Shown piece by piece: positions 11,352 to 20,808 of a stretch of 44,484 nt of DNA. The translations under genes were made by a program, and so were the position numbers. The DNA is from a virus. Under the pieces are notes generated by a model. The model made no database searches, had not been told where the DNA came from, and was given only the letters and a program-made list of their open reading frames with translations. The DNA is taken from IMG/VR virus record IMGVR_UViG_3300032893_000102, positions 1 through 44,484 of that record; one strand, given 5' to 3'. The number at the start of each line of letters is the position of its first letter. Within the stretch, counting starts at the first letter, position 1.

Positions 11352-14195
11352 TCACATCCATGCTTGAATTGGGACCAAGATATCAATTGTGTAATCGCAG
11401 TTCGCAGCCGTTCCAGCAGCCCCTCCCACATCCATTGTAAACCGAGGCCCTGAGTCTCCAGCGATATCTCTCATAAACTGTACCGTACCGTTTCCGGGTT
11501 GCGCAAACGCTGTGTAATAACCAAGGATCGATTGCGCCGTTGACGCTTGTCTCATCTGCCCAACCCTCGTAAACGGAGCAATCGTTGCCGAGAGCACGCT
11601 CGTTTGCGCAAACGTTAAAGACATTGACATCGTTGACGCAGACATCGCCGCCGGCGTCGTAAAGTTGCCAATAAGCCTATAATGCCCGCCAATCTTATAG
11701 CACTGAAAGTAAGTCGACGTGACCGCGCCAAATCCAATCAGCGACGGGTTACAAGAGTTAATCACAGAGTTGTTCTTCTGATCTAAAACCTGCCAGTTTG
11801 AACCATCACAAACCAACGTCACGCAGTCATACTGCGCCGTCACTAGGTAAGAAGAGCCATCAATCGTCGCGTTTGAACCAGCAATCGTCACCGGATCATT
11901 CGGCTGAGACCCAGTCTTTTTGATTCTAATCTGCCGCCCGGAGTTCCCTGCCGCCGTGTAAAGGTTAATAAGAGAGCACCCGCTTGCCGCAAGAAGCATG
12001 TCATCGGTGTTGATCGCGTTATAATTGGCCGACTTCGTCGTCACCGAAAGCGGCGCGTTGCTCCCCGCCACCGCAGCTGTTGACCAGGTTAAATTCCCAG
12101 ACCCGTCGTTTTGAAGGTAGGTCGTCGACGCCCCTTGAGCATTTGGCCACGTCACCGTGTAAGTCGATCCTGACGTCGCCGCCTGCTGCGTAAACGTACC
12201 AGCCGTTCCACCAGCCAGCCCTAAGGAGCCAGCAAAAGATCCGGCCACTCCAAGCACTGGGTTTTGCCTAAAGCTTGGCGCCGCCCCCCCCTGGCCTGTT
12301 AAAACCGATCCTGAAGAACCCTGTGGCGTTGATCCCATCGACGTGGTCGTTGGCGCGTAAATCACTCCCCACTGGTTAAGAGAGTTGTTTTGCCCAGTTC
12401 CACCAAAACCTGTCGGAAGCGTTGGCGACGCCCCCACAACCCCCCGCCAAATGTTCCACGCCGTCGTTGAAGCACCGCTGTTTGCAATACAGGTTGCAAA
12501 CGCCACCTGGTTTTGCGCCATCACCGCATACGCCGAAGCGCCAAACGTCTGAACCGTCAAGTTGCCAGTGCTTAAGTTAACGATGTTAAACGATTGCCCA
12601 ATCCCTATCGTGCTCGGATCGGGAAGCTTAACCGTCTGCGTGCTCGCCCCTGTAAAATATTGCTGATAAGTCGAGCTTGCATTCAGCGCCGTTGTTCCGC
12701 CAGCTGATGCGGTGGTCGTATAGCCAGGAATCGAGTTATTCATGAACAAGTTAAGATTTGCATCCCACCCAGCCCATGCCTGAAATGTCGCCGATGCCGT
12801 CACCGACGACACACCCGTTCCACCGTTTCCAATCGCTAAAGTACCAGTTAAAACACCAGACCCTGTTAAAGAAAAGGGTCCAAAGATCGGCGCCGCGTTC
12901 CCCTGACCAATCAGCGGCACCCCAGACGCCCCAGCCCCCGTGCTTGCAAACTGCGTCGCTGACGAAGCAAAAATTAATCCATACTGGATATAAGATGTCC
13001 CAGTCCCAGTCCCGCCAAAACCAACCGGCAATATCCCCACCACCTGGTTAGTTAGGTTCGTTGACCCCGTATTAGCATTAGTCCACGTAGGCCCCGAAGA
13101 CCCCTGATAGGTTAGAAATTGGCCAACCGTTCCACCAGTCGTTTGACCAAACTGCGTGGTGCCGGAGCCATAATAAACCTGGCCTGCCGCAACGGCTGAG
13201 TTGTTTGTCCCCCCGTTTGCCGTTGGGAGAATTCCAGTAACCCCACTCGTTAAACTCGTTGACCCCGTATTAGCACTGGTCCACGTAGGCCCCGAAGACC
13301 CCTGATAGGTTAGAAACTGGCCAACCGTTCCACCAGTCGTTTGACCAAACTGTGTGGTGCCGGAGCCATAATAAACCTGGCCTGCTTGAGCTAAAGATGA
13401 GTTATTTGTTCCACCGTTTGAAAGTGGCAATATCCCTGACACCTGGTTGGTTAAACTCGTTGATCCCGTCAAAGAAACGGGATTCCAGGTTGGGGCAGAA
13501 GCCCCGTTGCTCGTTAAAACCTGCCCTGGCGTACCAACAGCCGTTGCCGCAAAAGCAGTTGGGCTTGCAGCATAAATCACCTCTCCAGCCTGGTAAGGCC
13601 CGCCAATCCCAGTTCCGCCCAGGTTTGTCGGCTGAATGCTCCCTGCCACCCCTCCCGTCGTCGGATTGATCCAATTAAAACCAGTTGAGCTAGAGTTTAA
13701 AGCTAAGATATAGCTCCCGGTTTGGGTTGGGAAATTGGTGTTGTTTGGTAGCGTAGTGACAAAACTTGAGCCAATAAGACCATCGGGAAGCTGAATCGTT
13801 CGAGATAAGGTGTCATTAAGGCTTTGAGTCAGGGCGGTTAAGTAATCAAGCTGTTGCACCAAGCTTTGGCTTGAAACCGGCTGGTTTTGCCCGAGTACGT
13901 AGCTTTGGGTTAAGGCCGGGTGCCTTGCGATAATGATGCTCATCCCAACCGGAACGGAGCTAGTCATAATCACGTTCCCGCCGTTTGGGTAAACATTGGC
14001 CGAGTTTGGAGTGCCAGAAATCGTGTAATTCGTGTTTAATGTCTGCGCCTGAATGACCGAGGAAGAAGCAAAGGTGGGGTCAAATAAGAAGACCGATAGA
14101 TCTGATTGAGAAAAAAAGTAATAAGGAAACGGAAAGACGGTTGATGATCCGTCACCGACATATTCTTTTCTGTTGATCAAACTCGATAGCCCCAT
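11352..14195 (-). CDS. Tail fibre/adhesin with T7-fibre-like N-terminus
   Basis: The first 140 residues resemble the virion-attachment domain of T7-type tail fibres: RKEYVGDGSSTVFPFPYYFF, then NTNYTIS, GGNVIM and ALTQSYVLG, ending in the LSRTIQLPDG typical of the family. The following 300 residues are repeats built on ILPxxNGGTN/GGTG units that form the shaft. A central region (around residues 480-600) and a C-terminal head with no recognised enzyme domain follow; this head would bind the host receptor. At 947 residues it is longer than T7 gp17. Two 129-bp DNA repeats lie in the shaft. It is the last large gene of the structural block. Confidence 0.85.
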   Translation of the reverse strand: MGLSSLINRKEYVGDGSSTVFPFPYYFFSQSDLSVFLFDPTFASSSVIQAQTLNTNYTISGTPNSANVYPNGGNVIMTSSVPVGMSIIIARHPALTQSYVLGQNQPVSSQSLVQQLDYLTALTQSLNDTLSRTIQLPDGLIGSSFVTTLPNNTNFPTQTGSYILALNSSSTGFNWINPTTGGVAGSIQPTNLGGTGIGGPYQAGEVIYAASPTAFAATAVGTPGQVLTSNGASAPTWNPVSLTGSTSLTNQVSGILPLSNGGTNNSSLAQAGQVYYGSGTTQFGQTTGGTVGQFLTYQGSSGPTWTSANTGSTSLTSGVTGILPTANGGTNNSAVAAGQVYYGSGTTQFGQTTGGTVGQFLTYQGSSGPTWTNANTGSTNLTNQVVGILPVGFGGTGTGTSYIQYGLIFASSATQFASTGAGASGVPLIGQGNAAPIFGPFSLTGSGVLTGTLAIGNGGTGVSSVTASATFQAWAGWDANLNLFMNNSIPGYTTTASAGGTTALNASSTYQQYFTGASTQTVKLPDPSTIGIGQSFNIVNLSTGNLTVQTFGASAYAVMAQNQVAFATCIANSGASTTAWNIWRGVVGASPTLPTGFGGTGQNNSLNQWGVIYAPTTTSMGSTPQGSSGSVLTGQGGAAPSFRQNPVLGVAGSFAGSLGLAGGTAGTFTQQAATSGSTYTVTWPNAQGASTTYLQNDGSGNLTWSTAAVAGSNAPLSVTTKSANYNAINTDDMLLAASGCSLINLYTAAGNSGRQIRIKKTGSQPNDPVTIAGSNATIDGSSYLVTAQYDCVTLVCDGSNWQVLDQKNNSVINSCNPSLIGFGAVTSTYFQCYKIGGHYRLIGNFTTPAAMSASTMSMSLTFAQTSVLSATIAPFTRVGQMRQASTAQSILGYYTAFAQPGNGTVQFMRDIAGDSGPRFTMDVGGAAGTAANCDYTIDILVPIQAWM
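13059..13187. repeat. Tail-fibre internal direct repeat, copy near C-terminal side
   Basis: This 129-bp stretch matches 13257-13385 at 125 positions, 198 bases away. It encodes one shaft unit containing QVYYGSGTTQFGQTTGG. Near-identity at the DNA level, including silent sites, points to recent duplication or gene conversion. Confidence 0.9.
13257..13385. repeat. Tail-fibre internal direct repeat, copy near N-terminal side
   Basis: Partner of 13059-13187 with only four mismatches. Recombination between the two copies would remove or add one 66-codon shaft unit in frame, because the 198-bp offset is a multiple of three. Confidence 0.9.
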
Positions 14196-17100
14196 TACTT
14201 AGCCCTCTTTTCAAATTTGTCCATGAGTTCGTTCCCACGCTTTGCCATGCTGGCCATCTGATACATCATCGTATCAATGAGCTGGCGTTTTTGCACCGGA
14301 TCAGTGTCCAGTCTATTTACCTTCTGAATGCTCGCATTAAGCCTTTGAATCGCAGTGTCAATCCCCTTTAATCTCTCCATGTTGTCGGAGTATTTTTGGC
14401 TCAGTTGATGAGCCCCCATCATATCGCCTTCTTTTAAAAGCTCTCGGATTGAATTTCTCACCTGATCTGAGGTTTTATAGCGATCCTCAAAATCAGCAAC
14501 CGATTGCGGCCTTGCGTTTGGAAAGCGAACGACAAATTCTTTAACAAAAGGGATGTCTGCCAAAGTGTCTGTCGGCTTAACCTTGGGTGGCGCCACACCC
14601 GCTGCCCTTAACCCCTTATCAAGCGCATCGACGACGTAATACCCAAGCGTTCCTGTCCACGAATGAATGTAATTATCTATCACCTTAGGAGAGGACATGT
14701 GCGCATCGCTTGGACCAAGGTCTTTTACCAGTGGCATATAGCCTATGATCTTTCCGAGCTGCTTTGCCACCTCAGACGTGTATTGATCATATTGCATCTC
14801 TGGGACTTTGTTTTCCATGCTTTGTCTAACGATCGGCTGCCCTGTGTAAAAATTCCGGTTGGCGTATTGCTCAAGCATGGGCTTTACAGAGTCTGGCACA
14901 GGCTCTGCCATCAGTGACCCGCCCACGGTTTTAAGAAACTTCTCAAATTGCCGTGGATCTTCTTTTTTTAGCGACTCCAGCGCCGCCTCAAACCCAGAGC
15001 CAAAAAATATACCGTTTGAAAATGGCTTTTGCAGCCTCACAATCGTTCCGTCATTGACTTGCCATGACCCATCTGGAAGCTGTCTTGCGTTTGAAGGATA
15101 GGCCGACTTCACGCTCATCGCTTCAGCTAAAGAGTTAGCTGGCCTCCAGTTTGAAATATGGATATTCCAGTAGGCAAACTTTTGCCAGTCGGGCAAATCC
15201 TTAATCGCGTCGTCATCGTGTTGGGCCATATATAAAAGCACCGAAGGAACGGTGATATAGGCCAGATTTTTAACCACGTATCCAGTACCAAGCTCCTTTA
15301 GCGCCTCAATCGGATCTTTATTACCAGTCACCAAATCTTTAACGTTATCAAAATCTCCCTTGAGCGCCTGAAACATCCTTGCCTGGCCCTTGAGGTGAAC
15401 ACCAAAGAAGGCGGTGAGGTGATCAAGAGCAGCCTTTTGAAGACCTTGCTTTTGGAAGTCTGGCAAAACCTCGCGCGCGGCAAACGCCGCCTCTGCCCTG
15501 GACGCACCTTTATCTAGCATCCTTGAATACTCGGCAAAGCGAATGATGTTATCGTGCTGGGTTATCGCCCAGTGGGTGATCTCTGGCAAGGATTTAACCG
15601 CGTTCCAGGCCTTACCTAAAAATGGCGCCTTAGAGTCATACTCGTAAATCTTTCCGTCAACGTAGTCTTGCATCTTAGGAACAATGCTTGACACCAGAGC
15701 GCCGTCATAAACTGATTTATGATACCTCTCGCTTTTACCAGATAAAAATTCTGGCGCGTAAGACAGCGCCTGAAAAAGCTTTAATCCGGTTTGAGAAAGC
15801 GTCGCCCCGGTGATTTGCTGTCTCCAGGCGTGTCTAATGCCAAAGAGAGGGTTTTGAACCGTTCCCAAACGAAGAAGGCTTGCAAAGTATTTCATCCCTC
15901 CGGTAAAAACGTTTAGCGCAGGCTCGTTTCCAGCCATCCCGTTAAGCGCCTCAGCCGTTTCCGGGTGAACGTCATAAAGAGTTCTCTTGCCATCTTCCCA
16001 CCCTTCAATCTGAGACATCCCTCGCTGCTTATTTACTGACGTGTAAAGGTCCCCCTCAATCGGCAAGTCCCTCGCTTCAGAATCGATTTTTATCGTTTTT
16101 GTCTGGTCTTCAGCCTTTCTGATAAAGGGGCTATCTTCATAAATAAAGTTTTTGATGAACTTGTTATGCGCATCGGTTTTTAGCGCAAGGGTGATAAAGG
16201 CTCTTAAGTCTTTGAGGTCAGACTCAAAAGGATCAATGATGTCTCTATCTGATCCAACCACCCGCATGATTTGCGACCCTGAGGTGGGAAGCTTTCCGGT
16301 TAAAGGGTCTGACTCAAACACCCTTTTTAGGGGCGTAAAGGAGTCCTCTCCGGCTTTTTTCATCGCTGAAATAGCGTCTTTTGAGTATCTGCCCGAATCG
16401 CCGACGTAATCTAAAAGCCTATTTCTCCACGCCACGTAGCGGTCCATGAATTTTTGCATCTCAGGATGATCTTTAACAAATTGCCGATGATCTTCTAAAT
16501 CCCCTGGAGCCTCAAACCCTCTTTTCTCGTAGTTGAGAGATCTCTTTGCAATCCGGTAAGCGTTAAATGTCCTAATGCCAGCGGCCCCAAGCTTAGACTT
16601 GATGTCATTTAGGATCGACTCATAGCCCTCTCCGTTCGCCTCACCCGTTTTAAAGTCGTAGGTGGCCCTAGAAATAAACTGGGAAATCTTATCCATTCGA
16701 GCATTAAAAAACCTGGTTGCGGCGTAAGCGCTCTCGTCTTTGCTAAAGGTTTTTCCGGTTTCATCTTGAAGCCTTAGCTCCATCTGTCTGATGGATTCGG
16801 TATAGTCAAAATTCTTATACCAAAGCTTTGAAACCGCATCAAAAATCTTACCCATAAAGCCTGGCTCCTCAGGCTTTGGCGTTGATTTAACAACGCTTAA
16901 GATGCGATCTTCTCTTGCCTTGTCTTCATCTGTAGGTGGCGGAGATTCTTTATCTTCAAGCGGAAGCTCAAGCTGCTCGATTGGCTTGTTGTTTTCTCCG
17001 CTCGCCTCTTTTGGGATATCACCGTTTACAGATAAAAGATCACCCTTAAGCTTTGGATCTTTGGTTGCCGCCTCGACCACTTGCTCGGGTGGAACGCCGG

Positions 17101-17929
17101 TTTTAGCGTAAATGTTTTCTAGCTTTTCTTTGATGTAGCCACCTGATTTTCCAAGGCCAAAGCCAATCGCGTGAAGGCCGCCAACGGCAATCGCTGCGTT
17201 CGTAAAGTCCTTAGCGTCAGGAAGCTCTCCCTCAAGACCCTTAGAAACCGTTGTCATCGCTAAAACTTCAGCCGCCATTTTTGCAGCCGTGCCTGTAAAT
17301 AGACCTCCGGTTGCAGCCGTTGCGGCGCCCGTGATCGCCCCCTTTGCGGCCTCCCAGGTCGTGCTCACCGCCCGGTTTGCAAAGTCTGAGGCGTCTTTGA
17401 TATCTCCTTTTTGGTAGTGATCAATGAGGATCTTTCTTAAAGCAGCTGGCGCCGAGAATGCGCCAGCCGCCATGCCAATCGGCCCAAGCTCTGAGAGCGC
17501 CCCTGCGCCCGCAACCATCGCTGGCAAGTCTCCGACAAACTGTGCCGTTTGGGCAGCGAAGGTTTGAAATAGCGACGCGTCCTTTGGCAAAACGTGCTTG
17601 GGAAGGCCATTTAAAAATAGCCCCGTATCTCCCCCCTCCCATCCAGCTCGCATCGCATCCCACACATCCTTTGCTTCAACCTGTTCCTTGCCAGTTAAAT
17701 CCGGAAGCTTTGCCGTTGACGCCTCGGTTTTTTCTCCCTCTTTTGTCTCTGGGGCGGCCGATATCTTATCGATATTCCCCTTAACATGGGCCTTAAGGTC
17801 AGAAAGGTCTGGTTCCTTTTGGCCAAAGTAGTTTCGGATTTGATCGGCAGAGTAATGAGGAGCCATCTGAGCGGCAGCGTTTGACGCCCAGCTTTGGATT
17901 TGGTCCTCTGGATACCCAGCATCCCTCAT
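14195..17929 (-). CDS. Large internal virion protein (ejection protein), 1244 aa
   Basis: This is the largest gene of the block and sits where T7 and relatives encode the ejection proteins that leave the head and form a channel across the envelope. The N-terminal 120 residues are acidic. An alanine/glycine-rich hydrophobic region (around residues 130-260, GAGALSELGPIGMAAG) could cross membranes. The middle and C-terminal parts are helical. A segment with IRFAEYSRML, ASRAEAAFAAREVL and LTAFFGVHLKGQA resembles the LPD38-type domain of very large phage proteins. I see no lysozyme or transglycosylase motif, so wall-degrading activity is not supported. Its start overlaps nothing; the stop abuts the tail fibre. 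Confidence 0.7.
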   Translation of the reverse strand: MRDAGYPEDQIQSWASNAAAQMAPHYSADQIRNYFGQKEPDLSDLKAHVKGNIDKISAAPETKEGEKTEASTAKLPDLTGKEQVEAKDVWDAMRAGWEGGDTGLFLNGLPKHVLPKDASLFQTFAAQTAQFVGDLPAMVAGAGALSELGPIGMAAGAFSAPAALRKILIDHYQKGDIKDASDFANRAVSTTWEAAKGAITGAATAATGGLFTGTAAKMAAEVLAMTTVSKGLEGELPDAKDFTNAAIAVGGLHAIGFGLGKSGGYIKEKLENIYAKTGVPPEQVVEAATKDPKLKGDLLSVNGDIPKEASGENNKPIEQLELPLEDKESPPPTDEDKAREDRILSVVKSTPKPEEPGFMGKIFDAVSKLWYKNFDYTESIRQMELRLQDETGKTFSKDESAYAATRFFNARMDKISQFISRATYDFKTGEANGEGYESILNDIKSKLGAAGIRTFNAYRIAKRSLNYEKRGFEAPGDLEDHRQFVKDHPEMQKFMDRYVAWRNRLLDYVGDSGRYSKDAISAMKKAGEDSFTPLKRVFESDPLTGKLPTSGSQIMRVVGSDRDIIDPFESDLKDLRAFITLALKTDAHNKFIKNFIYEDSPFIRKAEDQTKTIKIDSEARDLPIEGDLYTSVNKQRGMSQIEGWEDGKRTLYDVHPETAEALNGMAGNEPALNVFTGGMKYFASLLRLGTVQNPLFGIRHAWRQQITGATLSQTGLKLFQALSYAPEFLSGKSERYHKSVYDGALVSSIVPKMQDYVDGKIYEYDSKAPFLGKAWNAVKSLPEITHWAITQHDNIIRFAEYSRMLDKGASRAEAAFAAREVLPDFQKQGLQKAALDHLTAFFGVHLKGQARMFQALKGDFDNVKDLVTGNKDPIEALKELGTGYVVKNLAYITVPSVLLYMAQHDDDAIKDLPDWQKFAYWNIHISNWRPANSLAEAMSVKSAYPSNARQLPDGSWQVNDGTIVRLQKPFSNGIFFGSGFEAALESLKKEDPRQFEKFLKTVGGSLMAEPVPDSVKPMLEQYANRNFYTGQPIVRQSMENKVPEMQYDQYTSEVAKQLGKIIGYMPLVKDLGPSDAHMSSPKVIDNYIHSWTGTLGYYVVDALDKGLRAAGVAPPKVKPTDTLADIPFVKEFVVRFPNARPQSVADFEDRYKTSDQVRNSIRELLKEGDMMGAHQLSQKYSDNMERLKGIDTAIQRLNASIQKVNRLDTDPVQKRQLIDTMMYQMASMAKRGNELMDKFEKRAK

Positions 17930-17963
17930 TTCTTGGATATGTCTAAGGCCCGGAGGTGTGTCC

Positions 17964-19751
17964 TCATTGATCAGATGGGACCTTCTTTCTCATTCTCTTA
18001 AACCAAGAAACAAAGCTCTCATGCTCAGGAACGGTCATGCTATCCTTAGCCCACGTGTTAATAAAATCCATAAGCTGACCGATCTGATCAACAGCGTAGC
18101 TAATATCATCGTGAGATCCTGGGCCAAGCGGGTTTTTAACCGGCGGAAGGCCTGGAGGATTGTTTGAATCCACTCGGTCTTTTGGAGACGGAAGCCTTGC
18201 AAAGTTTGGAGGATTGCCCTTAGGTAACCCCCCAACCCTTTGTAAAAACCTTTCAGGATCGTTGATTTCATCAGCCTTAAGAGCCTGTGGTGGGGGCGCC
18301 TTATTTTCTGGGTTTTCTCTGCTCTCGACAAAGTTTAACGCCCTCTTCACCCGCTCATCGGCCATCGACTGAAACTGCTCTTGCGGCGAGGATTGATACA
18401 TAAATAGCTTATTCCCAAGCCAAGATGGGCTACTTGGATTAAGTAAATCAGCTGGGTTTGCCCCGCTGGCCTTAGGATTGGCTAGCGTCCTCACTGAGTC
18501 GCTTAAGAAATCTGACGCTCTGTCGTGGCCATCCATAAGGCCCGTCATTGGGTTTTGATAAAGTAGCGTCTGCGATTTTTTATAAAGATCCATGAGGGAT
18601 TGGCCCGAGGCCTGAAGCATCGGGTCTTGCTGAGCTTCAAGCAAAGGCTTTAGCACCTCGCTATAATACTTGTGGGAAATCTTCCCCTGGCCGACCAGGA
18701 GCATTGCCTCGTAGGGGTGTGAGATCTTTTGGTCTTCAGGAAGGCTTGGGTCTGCGATCCTTCGAAAGGCGTCAAGCTCGTTTGCCGATGGCGAGACCGA
18801 ATCTCTCTTGTTCATGGTCTCAACCATCTTGATCATGTCGTGGCGCTGGAAAGCGTCGATATCCCCTTTATGAAAGGCTTGGGTGATATCATCAACGCTT
18901 AGATTGTGGTTTTCTAGTTTATCTGAGACATCGTTAAACCACTTATTAAACTTTGCCTCTTGCGCGAGCTTTTGCGCCTTTTGGATGCGCTCCGCCTCAA
19001 CGGTTTTTGCGTACTGTTGGGTTTTAATTTCCCCATAGAGCTGCTTTTTAAGATCAGCATCGATAAACTGATCATAGGCCCCAGCATCAAGCATGTGCTT
19101 AGCAATGGCTGGGTTTTTGGCCGCCTCACCGCTAATTGCAGCCTTTGCAAGCTCTCTTCCAGTCATCATGACCGCGTGATCCCTGAGCTTTTCTGGCAAT
19201 CCACCAGACTTAATCAGCTGATCAATCGACTCTAACGATCTGTTATAATAATCCTCAAAGGCATGGCTTGGGTCTTGGCTTGAGTAAAGAGACGTCGTGT
19301 CGGCGTTAAGGCCTTGCTGCCAGGTATCTTGCGCCTTTCTTGAGGTGACTTGAAGCTGGCCAGAGATGGCCATCTTTTGTAAAAAGCCCCGGTTTCTAGA
19401 CTGCTGGCGCTCAAAATAGTTTCTTCCCTCTGGAGTAGAAAGATTGCTCCCCACCCCAGATTCTTCGTTATCATATTCCTCCATGACCTTATCAACATCG
19501 AGAGATCCATCTTGAATCCCCTGTTGAATTTTGGCCATGAACCTGGCCCTACGATCGGCTGAGTCAGCATACACATCGGCCGTTTCCTCAGCGGCGGCCT
19601 TGCGGTGAAATAGCTGCCCCGCCTGCTCTAAGGATTGTCCAAGCCCTCTCATGGACCTGCCCACCGCTCCGGCAAGCTCGATGTTTGGCGAGACGCCGCC
19701 GACCGGCTCAGACGCTGATACTTGAGGTGTGTACTCTTGGATCTCAGCCAT
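17964..19751 (-). CDS. Internal virion protein, coiled-coil rich (595 aa)
   Basis: A long helical, charged protein with glutamine- and lysine-rich segments and a coiled-coil stretch near residues 250-290 (AERIQKAQKLAQEAKFNK). The C-terminus is proline-rich. It lies between a small internal protein and the large ejection protein, the place of T7 gp15-like core proteins. Its ATG at 19751 overlaps the previous stop as TAATG. No catalytic motif is seen. Role as a core or ejection protein follows from synteny, not from direct similarity. Confidence 0.7.
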   Translation of the reverse strand: MAEIQEYTPQVSASEPVGGVSPNIELAGAVGRSMRGLGQSLEQAGQLFHRKAAAEETADVYADSADRRARFMAKIQQGIQDGSLDVDKVMEEYDNEESGVGSNLSTPEGRNYFERQQSRNRGFLQKMAISGQLQVTSRKAQDTWQQGLNADTTSLYSSQDPSHAFEDYYNRSLESIDQLIKSGGLPEKLRDHAVMMTGRELAKAAISGEAAKNPAIAKHMLDAGAYDQFIDADLKKQLYGEIKTQQYAKTVEAERIQKAQKLAQEAKFNKWFNDVSDKLENHNLSVDDITQAFHKGDIDAFQRHDMIKMVETMNKRDSVSPSANELDAFRRIADPSLPEDQKISHPYEAMLLVGQGKISHKYYSEVLKPLLEAQQDPMLQASGQSLMDLYKKSQTLLYQNPMTGLMDGHDRASDFLSDSVRTLANPKASGANPADLLNPSSPSWLGNKLFMYQSSPQEQFQSMADERVKRALNFVESRENPENKAPPPQALKADEINDPERFLQRVGGLPKGNPPNFARLPSPKDRVDSNNPPGLPPVKNPLGPGSHDDISYAVDQIGQLMDFINTWAKDSMTVPEHESFVSWFKRMRKKVPSDQ

Positions 19752-20377
19752 TATGCGTAACTACCCCTTGGCCCTCGGCCAAAAAATCCAGGATTGCCGT
19801 TTGGACCACTGTCTGGATACCAACCAAAACCGTTATCGTAGAGCGTGTTGTCATACATCACCGACTCGCCAGTTGAAACCTGGCCCAAAGCCTGCGCTCC
19901 GCCATTTACCGATGGCGCCCCAGACCCACCGCCATAGTTATAAGAAAGCATCTCAGACCCTCCGCCCACAAGAGAGCTTATGGCGTCAAAGTAAGAGGCC
20001 TGGATCGCATGCCTTGCCCCGAGCTGATCAAGGCTTGCTTGGTTTTCATAGTTAACAGCCCTCATCTCTCCGCCATGAAGGATGTTGAGCCGGTCAAGCT
20101 CCGCATTTGCGGTAGACGCCCCAATCACCGATAAAACAGACCCGCTCGAAGCTTCAACACCACTCGCCCCAAACCCAGTGCTTTCAGCACCAATGACCCG
20201 ACTTGCAATAACGCTTTGCCTGTCGGCGTTATACTGTGCTGACGCCCTCGCTTCGGCGGCATTTCTAGACTGGATTGTGGCCTGGTACTGAAGGACGTCA
20301 GAGGTCTGTTGCCCTTGGACTAGGGCGCCAAACGCTCCAAGACCCATGCCTCCAGCCATTGCTGCGTATGACGCCAT
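19751..20377 (-). CDS. Small internal virion protein, gp14-like by position
   Basis: The 208-residue product begins MASYAAMAGGMGLGAFGAL, a glycine/alanine-rich hydrophobic stretch able to enter a membrane. A long helical domain follows (YQATIQSRNAAEARASAQYN), and a glycine/asparagine-rich tail closes it. This composition is typical of the small ejection protein of T7-like phages. ATG 20377 is chosen because it overlaps the upstream stop as TAATG; the frame is open ten codons earlier. Assignment rests on composition and order. Confidence 0.65.
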   Translation of the reverse strand: MASYAAMAGGMGLGAFGALVQGQQTSDVLQYQATIQSRNAAEARASAQYNADRQSVIASRVIGAESTGFGASGVEASSGSVLSVIGASTANAELDRLNILHGGEMRAVNYENQASLDQLGARHAIQASYFDAISSLVGGGSEMLSYNYGGGSGAPSVNGGAQALGQVSTGESVMYDNTLYDNGFGWYPDSGPNGNPGFFGRGPRGSYA

Positions 20378-20808
20378 TAGCCCCTCACCATCGCGTAAAG
20401 CGCGCAATCCTTACCGTTTGGTAGGTATTGCTTGGCGCGCTCAACCTCAAGCCTAAATCCAAGCATCTCGGCCCGTCTCTTGCCGATTTCAAAGTCAACG
20501 TCTACTGACATCTCTATCCTACGATAATTAAGCCCAAGCTGGTTATTAAGATAAGATCGAATCACCCGAAAGGTGGGAACAAAGTGGTGCTTGGAGCGCT
20601 CGCTAAAGACGCTCCAAACCTGTCCTCTCCCCTCCCAATAGGGCGTTATCCCGCCACAAAACATCACCTGATCGTTATAAAAAAAGGTCACCGAATCCTT
20701 GATCTCATAAATCACCCCGGACATAAACCAGCCCTTAAGGTGGGTATTGATGGGCTCGTTTAAAAGTGGCAAGAGATGCTCTGGCTTAAACTCGATAAGC
20801 TTAGACAT
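20377..20808 (-). CDS. GNAT-fold protein, T7 gp13-like
   Basis: The 143-residue protein has the strand/helix order and motifs of the T7 gp13-like family, which adopts an acetyltransferase-like (GNAT) fold: FYNDQVMFCGGITPYWEG near residues 44-61, a central RVIRSYLNNQLGLNY, and RAEMLGFRLE near residues 112-121. In T7 the protein is needed for virion assembly and does not stay in the particle. Enzyme activity is not implied. The ATG at 20808 is chosen for GGAGG six bases upstream, and it overlaps the tail tubular B-like gene end by eight bases. Confidence 0.7.
   Translation of the reverse strand: MSKLIEFKPEHLLPLLNEPINTHLKGWFMSGVIYEIKDSVTFFYNDQVMFCGGITPYWEGRGQVWSVFSERSKHHFVPTFRVIRSYLNNQLGLNYRRIEMSVDVDFEIGKRRAEMLGFRLEVERAKQYLPNGKDCALYAMVRG

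Noticed and set aside
13059-13385. Mobile element or invertible segment
   Set aside because: The two repeats are direct, in frame and encode shaft units; no recombinase gene is nearby.
12758-13669. Rightward frames opposite the tail-fibre gene
   Set aside because: Proline/serine/glutamine-rich shadows of the repetitive fibre sequence.
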